From Balanoglossus misakiensis (taxonomy: Eukaryota > Hemichordata): a stretch of DNA of 64,000 bases. Position numbers and translations under genes: made by a program. Under the pieces are notes generated by a model. It was not told the origin of the DNA, did no database searches, and was given only the letters and a program-made list of their open reading frames with translations. Position 1 is the stretch's first letter. Each line of letters opens with the position of its first letter. Positions 61,101-64,000 of the stretch are shown in pieces. The DNA lies in NCBI GenBank assembly GCA_040954595.2, contig CM082591.2:11656001-11720000 (forward strand). The letters run 5' to 3'.

Positions 61101-63427
61101 CTTTTTATTAAATTTATACCTTTACTTATACCTCTATGGTTAAGCTATGTCCACATCTTATTGTGGAATTCTGGTCTGTGCAATAGTCCTGTACAGTGAC
61201 TGTCTATATTTCAGTGAGCACAATGGGGCCAAAATAAAAGGCAAATTTTTGGGCTCACCTGTAAGTGTAACACCTGCTTAACACATTAATTATGTGCATA
61301 CCTAATTCTGGGCTAACTAATAGGGCTAGAGGTTTCGTTCTTGTGGGACATGGACCAGTATAGGGTCAACATTTCTTGCCCAAATTTTGGGTGACCTCAG
61401 GTGACCTTTGACCAACTTTCCTATATCTCGGCATCCAGAGCAGGTACAGACTTGGCGTTTGGAGGGTTGGGACTAAAATTGCAAAGCCAAAATATGGGTC
61501 ACCTGTGACACCTGCATATCTCATTAATTATGTGCATACCTAATTCCAGGCTAACCAATAGGGCTATAGGTTTGGTTTTTGTTGAACATGGACCAGTATA
61601 GGGTCAAAATTTCTTGCCAAAATTTTGCATGACCTCAGGTGACCTTTGACCTACTTTTCCATATCTTGGCATCCAGAGCAGGTACAGACTTGGCGTTTGG
61701 AGGATTGGCACTAAAATTGTAAAGCCAAAATTGGGGGTCACCTGTGACACCTGCATATCTTATTAATTATGTGCATACCTAATTCCAGGCTAATCAATAA
61801 GGCTATAGGTTTGGTTTTTGTTGAACATGGACCAGTATAGGGTCAAAATTTCTTGCCCAAATTTTGCATGACCTTAGGTGACCTTTTACCTACTTTACCA
61901 TTTCTTGGCATCCAGAGCAGGTACAGACTTGGCGTTTGGAGGGTTGGCACTAAAATTGAAAAGCCAAAATTGGGGGTCACCTGTGACACCTGCATATCTC
62001 ATTAATTATGTGCATACCTAATTCCAGGCTAACCAATAAGGCTATAGGTTTGGTTTTTATTGAACATGGACCAGTATAAGGTCAAAATTTCTTGCCCAAA
62101 TTTTGCATGACCTCAGGTGACCTTTGACCTACTTTATCATATCTTGGCATCCAGAGCAGGTACAGACTTCGCGTTTGGAGGGTTGGGACTAAAATTGAAA
62201 AGCCAAAATTGGGGGTCACCTATGACACCTGCATATCTCATTAATTATGTGCATACCTAATTACAGGCTAACCAATAGGGCTATAGGTTTGGTTTTTGTT
62301 GAACATGGACCAGTATAGGGTCAAAATTTCTTGCCCAAATTTTGCATGACCTCAGGTGACCTTTGACCTACTTTTCCATATCTTTGCATCCAGAGCAGAT
62401 ATGCTTATTGCTATGTTGCTATGTGCTATGTCCTCAAATGGGACCACAGTGTCCTTGACGCTATTTTTTAAGTAACTTGATAAAAATAAGTAGCATCTTT
62501 GTGTCAAACACAATCGTAGTGTTCAGCACATTTTAAAGACGCATACCAAATCCCTCCAGTAATTTGAATGCATTTCGGGGTGGAGTAATCTTCAAATCAG
62601 AGACTTGAAATGTTGTTCTGTACACCATCATTTTCCCCAGTTGCGAATTTCTTTATTAGCTTCAAGTGATCTGTTGTGGTGCAACCAATGAGAGCACACC
62701 TGAGTCAAAGGTGCCATCATTGATCGCACAATGACATCATTACACATTTTCATTTCTTTCTATACCTTTTAAAAGCATTTATTCAACTTTTGTTTCACGA
62801 AGTTGATATTTCAGTCTGGCAGTGATTTCATAAAGATTAGTGTCAATATAAAGACAGAAAGACTGAAGTATGCCTATTTTCTGTTTTTGTATCTGCATGA
62901 GGGTAGGTTGGCTGAGGTTTGCAAAAGAAAAAAATTTGATGACATTTTGTCAAAAAATTTAGAATACTTCTCTATTTTGTGACACTGACAGTACCTGTCG
63001 TCATTGCTTTTCTGCAGTAAACCATGCAGTAATTATGTAAATTGGTTCTCTGCAGATTACTGTGGTTTGTTCAATAAGCTTCTGTCTACATGTGTGTAAA
63101 AAAAATATGTTACTGTTTAATAAGGCACTATGTGCCTCTTGAAACAAAGTCACTTCTTCATATATTTTGCTCTTGCGGCAAGTTTAGATTGTTCTCTCTT
63201 CAAATTGAATAAAACTTGGGGGTCCTGACACAAAATTTTTAATGAGTGAGTGGCATTGTCTGAAATTTGACATTTGGTGTGGCCGCCAATCTCTGTGTGA
63301 ACTCTATGAAGAAAACACAACTAAAGTAATGATTTTCATGAAAACAAGATAGTAAACTCTTTGTGTTCTTTGTTTCCAGAAAGACTCCTCACATACTTCA
63401 TTGAATGATTTTGAGGACTATCATTAA
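28090..63427 (+). CDS. PHF21A: PHF21-family chromatin reader (PHF21A/BHC80-like), coding span
   Basis: PHF21A/BHC80 is a nuclear subunit of LSD1-CoREST-HDAC complexes that recognises unmethylated H3K4 through a PHD finger; PHF21B is its paralogue. Ten in-frame exons were found: 28090-28158, 28568-28600, 28750-28815, 42221-42298, 43000-43284, 45589-45732, 51392-51526, 55688-55748, 56162-56268 and 63380-63427. They encode an N-terminal coiled coil ([47 protein letters not shown]), a low-complexity Pro/Ser region, the conserved [20 protein letters not shown] and [11 protein letters not shown] block, and an AT-hook (KRRGRPPK) split by an intron. The PHD finger was not found. The last exon seen ends in a stop after 15 codons. 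The invertebrate gene is probably pre-duplication, so the symbol is for the family. Identity is very secure; the 3' end is not. Confidence 0.93.
28568..28600 (+). CDS. PHF21A: PHF21 exon 2
   Basis: A 33-nt microexon between CTTTCAG and GTAATT reading [11 protein letters not shown]. It corresponds to KLVAQMKQDPQ of vertebrate PHF21A. Phase 0 at both ends. Confidence 0.88.
28750..28815 (+). CDS. PHF21A: PHF21 exon 3
   Basis: A 66-nt exon between ATTCAG and GTATGCC reading [20 protein letters not shown] and KQ. It is almost the same as [22 protein letters not shown] of human PHF21A, the predicted N-terminal coiled coil. It is followed by the longest intron of the window (13.4 kb). Confidence 0.92.
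28816..32160. other. PHF21 third intron, largely unique sequence
   Basis: About 3.3 kb with no supported exon. It contains a long hAT-like MITE relative at about 31012-31375 (GGTTTTGTTAAGGGCAGTAC left, TTAGGCAAAAACACTT right) and a C run at 31560. Confidence 0.5.
32165..33863 (+). mobile_element. GCTGCTTGCAGC-family repeat, copy with nested insertion
   Basis: It begins with TTTTTTCTTCTACTGATA and ends CCCGTCATCGCTGCTTGCAGC. It holds two-plus 239-bp-type modules (33290-33830) with perfect TGACCTTTGACC motifs at 33349 and 33588. A TIR element is inserted at 32433-33114. Confidence 0.72.
32433..33114. mobile_element. CAGAGTTTCCGG-TIR element
   Basis: Ends CAGAGTTTCCGGT and ACCGGAAACTCTG, flanked by GTCAGT (32427-32432, 33115-33120). 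The copy at 5655-6352 has the uninterrupted GTGGTCAGTGTTCTAC. A minus-strand frame at 32527-32826 ([15 protein letters not shown]) could be a transposase zinc-finger remnant, but I cannot assign it. Confidence 0.82.
33880..34500 (+). mobile_element. GGTCCCATTGG-family repeat copy
   Basis: Head AGGTCACATTGGTTTATACC and ATGGGACCTTATGGGATGGG, an ATGG/GTAT microsatellite (33940-33990), then CATCAAAAACTTGAAAACCG and the AT-rich body to about 34500. Confidence 0.72.
34510..35190. other. PHF21 intron; right part is a dispersed repeat
   Basis: 35036-35190 (AATTCCTGAATGATTACATA, GGCCAGCTGTTCTATTTAGT) recurs at 59556-59706 with high similarity. 34510-35030 shows nothing I recognise. Confidence 0.6.
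35191..37781. mobile_element. GTTCTCACT-TIR element, copy 2, split by TTAA element
   Basis: The left part 35191-35411 and right part 37361-37781 match copy 1 (2738-3426) on either side of the TTAA element. The right end is truncated before the terminal repeat. Copy 1 preserves the site without the insertion. Confidence 0.75.
35412..37356. mobile_element. TTAA-site element (AGAGCATATC), 1.9-kb copy
   Basis: Ends AGAGCATATCTTGCC and GATAGGCTCT, inverted repeats flanked by TTAA (35408-35411, 37357-37360). It carries a CACGTGACGTGACGTCAC block near 35600. No transposase. A 1720-bp near-identical copy is at 46425-48144. TTAA targeting fits piggyBac or Kolobok. Confidence 0.88.
37782..38270. other. 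PHF21 intron, nothing recognised
   Basis: AT-rich, no repeat match or coding signal. Confidence 0.4.
38271..38427. repeat. Two-copy ~80-bp tandem duplication
   Basis: GAAACTACAGTAGTAGATAC ... CAACTACTACATTAA occurs twice, starting near 38270 and 38351. The first unit continues TAGTTAG; the second is interrupted at TTAA by the element at 38428. Confidence 0.88.
38428..39621. mobile_element. GC-rich TTAA-site element (piggyBac-like ends)
   Basis: Bounded by TTAA at 38424-38427 and 39622-39625, with ends CCCTAACGCTG and its weak inverted partner CAATAGGG. CCCTA starts next to TTAA are typical of piggyBac. The 1194-bp interior is much more GC- and CpG-rich than its surroundings and contains a 43-bp perfect tandem duplication (39032-39117). 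Minus-strand frames (38672-38950) hold a Cys-rich stretch ([12 protein letters not shown]), but no known domain can be called. Confidence 0.78.
39684..42125 (+). mobile_element. GCTGCTTGCAGC-family repeat, longest copy
   Basis: It begins with a TTATTATTATTATTCTTCCG tract and ends CCTCCAATGCTGCTTGCAGC then TTTAATTA. It includes a perfect TGACCTTTGACC (40571), an inserted inverted-repeat element (arms 40148-40166 and 40313-40331, TTTCCAGATGACGGGCAA), a GATCGAAAAGC minisatellite (40823-41046) and diverged 239-bp-type modules. Probably composite. Confidence 0.65.
40823..41046. repeat. Minisatellite (CTCTSATCGAAAAGCTGAGGT)
   Basis: About ten units of 19-27 bp built on ATCGAAAAG and CTCTGATC/CTCTCATC. 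It is the source of a repetitive 70-codon open frame ([12 protein letters not shown]) that is not a gene. Confidence 0.9.
42143..42230. repeat. 44-bp tandem duplication across a PHF21 splice acceptor
   Basis: The unit TCTCATATTACCATACCAAT ... TTACAGAAAAAAGTGG occurs at 42143-42186 and 42187-42230. It duplicates the polypyrimidine tract, AG and first bases of PHF21 exon 4. Confidence 0.93.
42221..42298 (+). CDS. PHF21A: PHF21 exon 4
   Basis: A 78-nt exon between TTTACAG and GTAATG, reading [20 protein letters not shown] and LQISIQ. It matches KRVVEQLRKNLIVKQEQ of human PHF21A. The acceptor lies in the second unit of a 44-bp tandem duplication, so an identical but frame-breaking acceptor sits 44 bp upstream (42176/42177). 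Confidence 0.92.
43000..43284 (+). CDS. PHF21A: PHF21 exon 5 (Pro/Ser-rich middle region)
   Basis: A 285-nt exon between TGTTTCAG and GTAAACC, 95 codons in phase 0, starting [17 protein letters not shown] and ending RPPPLMNQ. It is rich in Pro, Ser, Ile and basic residues, like the weakly conserved middle of PHF21A. Placement rests on splice sites, phase and position; there is little direct sequence match. Confidence 0.82.
43500..44670 (+). pseudogene. hAT-family transposase relic in PHF21 intron
   Basis: It reads [16 protein letters not shown] (about 43680), then [20 protein letters not shown] and [10 protein letters not shown] (43747-44079). After a one-frame shift near 44075 it reads [39 protein letters not shown] and [20 protein letters not shown] (to 44669). 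It is the same family as the transposase at 8045-11226. The N-terminus is degraded by stops and the C-terminal dimerisation region is missing. Confidence 0.85.
44671..45588. other. PHF21 intron, nothing recognised
   Basis: AT-rich sequence before exon 6. No splice-bounded coding segment or repeat match seen. Confidence 0.4.
45589..45732 (+). CDS. PHF21A: PHF21 exon 6
   Basis: It starts after TCTTGCAG and reads [20 protein letters not shown] and onward to KPGEGKVSQ. Two phase-0 ends are possible: a GT donor at 45724 (A|GTTAGT), or a GC donor at 45733 (CAG|GCATGT). The later end gives VSQ joined to [10 protein letters not shown], closer to the [13 protein letters not shown] of vertebrate PHF21A, so it is preferred. 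It would make this a GC-AG intron. Confidence 0.78.
46179..46424 (+). mobile_element. pogo-like TIR end
   Basis: CAGTAAAACTCCAATTATCT next to TA (46177-46178), a typical pogo/Tigger start. An ATG at 46379 opens [15 protein letters not shown] before the TTAA element cuts in. I cannot confirm that this is the transposase start. Confidence 0.5.
46425..48144. mobile_element. TTAA-site element (AGAGCATATC), 1.7-kb copy
   Basis: Same ends and near-identical body as 35412-37356, flanked by TTAA (46421-46424, 48145-48148). It lacks about 235 bp present in the other copy (36607-36845, after GTTTGTCATCAC). Non-autonomous. Confidence 0.88.
48149..49440. other. PHF21 intron, unrecognised
   Basis: No protein match. 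Frames at 48519-48851 and 48637-48834 overlap on opposite strands and look random. Confidence 0.4.
49466..50510 (-). mobile_element. Non-LTR retrotransposon 3' end (zinc-knuckle C-terminus)
   Basis: A minus-strand frame of 278 codons (50487-49651) includes [20 protein letters not shown] and the Cys/His motif [19 protein letters not shown], the zinc-binding C-terminal region of many animal non-LTR reverse transcriptases. The frame is open through the listed span, but the reverse-transcriptase palm is absent. This is a 5'-truncated insertion; the 3' end is near the GATA-rich tract at 49466. Confidence 0.78.
50780..50822. repeat. Poly-G tract
   Basis: About thirty guanines broken by one adenine (50791-50821). 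It lies in the intron before PHF21 exon 7. Confidence 0.9.
51392..51526 (+). CDS. PHF21A: PHF21 exon 7 (conserved core)
   Basis: A 135-nt exon between CTTGCAG and GTAAGTA, reading [40 protein letters not shown] and QYEPD. This is the best conserved stretch outside the PHD finger: human has [33 protein letters not shown]. Phase 0 at both ends. Confidence 0.95.
51658..52165 (-). mobile_element. CR1/L2-like retrotransposon, 5'-truncated
   Basis: The minus strand encodes [20 protein letters not shown] and [22 protein letters not shown], the C-terminal end typical of CR1/L2 proteins. It ends in an ATT-rich tail (TAATAATAACAATAATAATA, 51659-51680). About 0.5 kb remain. Confidence 0.8.
52271..53683. 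mobile_element. 1.4-kb TIR element (CAGCYAGAACGCAAC)
   Basis: Ends CAGCCAGAACGCAACACC and, reversed, CAGCTAGAACGCAACGCC, flanked by TACT on both sides. Inner inverted and direct pieces include AATATGCCCCGGAAAGT at about 52566 and 53279, and GTGTAACGGTC-like blocks near both ends. No transposase found; superfamily unassigned. Confidence 0.75.
53880..55600 (+). mobile_element. CR1/L2-like non-LTR retrotransposon, one in-frame stop
   Basis: One reading frame runs 53880-55343: [54 protein letters not shown], a TGA at 54270-54272, then [32 protein letters not shown] (catalytic YADD), [32 protein letters not shown] and [19 protein letters not shown], ending [20 protein letters not shown]. The 3' UTR ends TTCGCTATATAAATTAACTA with an (ATTCTA)n tail at 55564-55600. 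The 5' endonuclease part is missing. Only one disabling change was seen in the reverse-transcriptase region, so it is a fairly young truncated copy. Confidence 0.9.
55688..55748 (+). CDS. PHF21A: PHF21 exon 8 (first half of AT-hook)
   Basis: A 61-nt exon between TTTGCACAG and GTTTGTAG, reading [20 protein letters not shown] plus one base of Gly. It matches [22 protein letters not shown]. The AT-hook core is split in the glycine codon between this exon and the next. Confidence 0.92.
56162..56268 (+). CDS. PHF21A: PHF21 exon 9 (second half of AT-hook)
   Basis: A 107-nt exon between CACCAAAG and GTAAGTAA. With the preceding split codon it reads [20 protein letters not shown] and [21 protein letters not shown] completes the AT-hook, a minor-groove DNA-binding motif. 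The SSPEDDEN piece resembles the SPENEK linker of vertebrate PHF21A. Confidence 0.92.
56281..56570. repeat. Minisatellite, left part
   Basis: Degenerate ~30-35-bp units such as CAGCCATAGATTCATAGATA with CATTACTTCA. The array continues at 60126-60330 after the 3.5-kb insertion. Confidence 0.85.
57386..57712 (+). mobile_element. GGTCCCATTGG-family repeat, short copy
   Basis: GGTCCCATTGGTATGTACC head, ATGG microsatellite (57440-57485), CATCAAAAACTTGAAAACCG and GTTCAAATGAAGTTGTCATT. It stops at the start of the next repeat. Confidence 0.78.
57718..59517 (+). mobile_element. GCTGCTTGCAGC-family repeat, full copy
   Basis: It starts GGAGTTTTTCTTCTTTCTTA and ends CAATGATGCTTGCAGC then TTTAATTA. It aligns in inverse orientation with 19303-21150. 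It includes the AACGGCAAC block, a GGTCACCTGTGACACCTGCG module and CTGACCTTTGAAGTACTT, a decayed DR1. Confidence 0.78.
60126..60330. repeat. Minisatellite, right part
   Basis: Continuation of the 56281-56570 array, more degenerate (TTCACAGCCACAGTGCCATA and similar). Confidence 0.75.
60716..61140 (+). mobile_element. GGTCCCATTGG-family repeat copy
   Basis: TAGGTCCCATTGGTATAGG head, ATGG/GTAT microsatellite (60775-60810), CATCAAAAACTTGAAAACCG, then body to about 61140. Confidence 0.75.
61180..62402 (+). repeat. Tandem array of 239-bp units with DR1 motifs
   Basis: The landmark ACCTGTGACACCTGC (or its close variant) starts at 61501, 61740, 61979 and 62218, exactly 239 bp apart, with a partial unit before. 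Units share ATTAATTATGTGCATACC, CCAGTATAGGGTCAAAATTT and AGGTGACCTTTGACCTACTT. Perfect DR1 cores lie at about 61402, 61640, 62118 and 62357; the 61879 unit has one change (TTTTACC). The array is a tandem expansion of the module found singly in GCTGCTTGCAGC-family repeats. Confidence 0.92.
62462..63379. other. PHF21 intron before exon 10, nothing recognised
   Basis: AT-rich sequence with no exon or repeat match inside the window. Confidence 0.4.
63380..63427 (+). CDS. PHF21A: PHF21 exon 10, apparently terminal or damaged
   Basis: After TTTCCAG the phase-0 frame reads [15 protein letters not shown] then TAA (63425-63427). The DFEDYH stretch resembles the acidic DGDIHEDF lead-in to the vertebrate PHD finger, so more protein would be expected. 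A copy of the GGTCCCATTGG repeat begins within a few bases. Either this is a short alternative terminal exon without the PHD, or a repeat insertion removed the donor of a longer exon. The other two frames stop sooner. Confidence 0.55.
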   Translation, partial: KDSSHTSLNDFEDYH

Positions 63428-64000
63428 TAGGTCCCATTGGTATGTACCATGGGACTATATGGAATCAGTTGCGTATGTATGTCTGTATGTCCGTCCACAT
63501 CAATAACTTGAAAACCGCTGCGCATATAACCTCCGTATTTGGTGTGTAGATGCAGGCCGGGCTGTAGTTGTTTTGAGCTAATATTATCGATTTTCTATTT
63601 TTTATGCATTTTTTTGTATTTTTCCATATTATTGGTAAAAAATCTTCAGTTCTGATAGTGATAGGTCTACTTCTTTGAAATTTAGTACGAAGCTTCCTAT
63701 AGGTTGTCTGAGTAACCATAGTTTTGTTCAAATTGTTCCAAAATTTGCATATTTATTATTTGAGCAATTTTTGCCATTTTTGGTCAAAAACATTTTTTTC
63801 TCTTAAACCGCATGCCAGATTGCTTTGCAATTTGGTAGGCATGTTCCTAGGGGTTACCCAAGTAAGAACTAAGATGTATCTAAAAAAAATTCTGATATTT
63901 GCATAAATGTGTTATTGGGGAAATTTTTTCCAATTTTTCCTATATCTTTGTTTTGAGCACAGATTGGGTTTATGGTGAATGTTGGTTGATAGTGCACCTT
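63428..64000 (+). mobile_element. GGTCCCATTGG-family repeat, runs off window
   Basis: TAGGTCCCATTGGTATGTACC head abuts the stop of PHF21 exon 10. It has a short GTAT microsatellite (63475-63490), CCACATCAATAACTTGAAAACC, and after an internal deletion near 63570 the AT-rich body continues to the window edge. Confidence 0.75.

Overview
This is AT-rich, intron-dominated nuclear DNA from an animal. Two host genes can be read exon by exon with canonical splice sites: the nucleoporin NUP50 on the minus strand (coding exons between 1187 and 26567, last exon beyond the left edge) and a PHF21-family (PHF21A/BHC80-like) chromatin gene on the plus strand (exons between 28090 and at least 63427). They lie head to head, about 0.6 kb apart at 27460-28090, with a YY1-type motif at the NUP50 side. 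From memory, human PHF21B and NUP50 are also divergent neighbours on 22q13, so this looks like ancient linkage. Long introns, CR1/L2-like retrotransposons, hAT and TTAA-site transposons, and single-copy PHF21 and NUP50 suggest a marine invertebrate deuterostome (hemichordate, echinoderm or cephalochordate grade). The species cannot be fixed from the sequence.

Layout. 1-1186: end of a NUP50 intron with a 3x ~143-bp tandem repeat. 1187-27460: NUP50, six exons seen (one noncoding), introns packed with mobile DNA. The most striking is a composite at 7666-15798: a hAT-like transposon carrying a dead transposase, invaded by a TTAA-site element, a second TIR element, a CR1/L2-like retrotransposon, a 1.6-kb foldback element inside that retrotransposon, a small MITE inside the foldback element, and a hAT-like MITE. 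27217-28089: divergent promoter zone. 28090-63427: PHF21 with ten coding exons and a 13.4-kb third intron. Its introns carry two copies of a 1.7-1.9-kb TTAA element, a GC-rich TTAA element, a second hAT transposase relic, three non-LTR retrotransposon pieces, a 1.4-kb TIR element and a 3.5-kb composite inserted in a minisatellite. 63428-64000: another dispersed repeat.

Two repeat families dominate. One ends in a GCTGCTTGCAGC palindrome and carries 239-bp modules, many with a perfect DR1 nuclear-receptor motif (TGACCTTTGACC). The other begins with GGTCCCATTGG and carries an internal ATGG microsatellite. Several insertions can be proved by empty sites preserved elsewhere in the window.

There are no bacterial genes, operons, CRISPR arrays or rRNA genes. 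Most open frames outside the listed exons are chance or transposon-derived. The two host genes do not form a pathway: NUP50 acts in importin-dependent nuclear transport, and PHF21 proteins read unmodified H3K4 in LSD1-CoREST-type complexes. Their link here is genomic position and a probable shared promoter.
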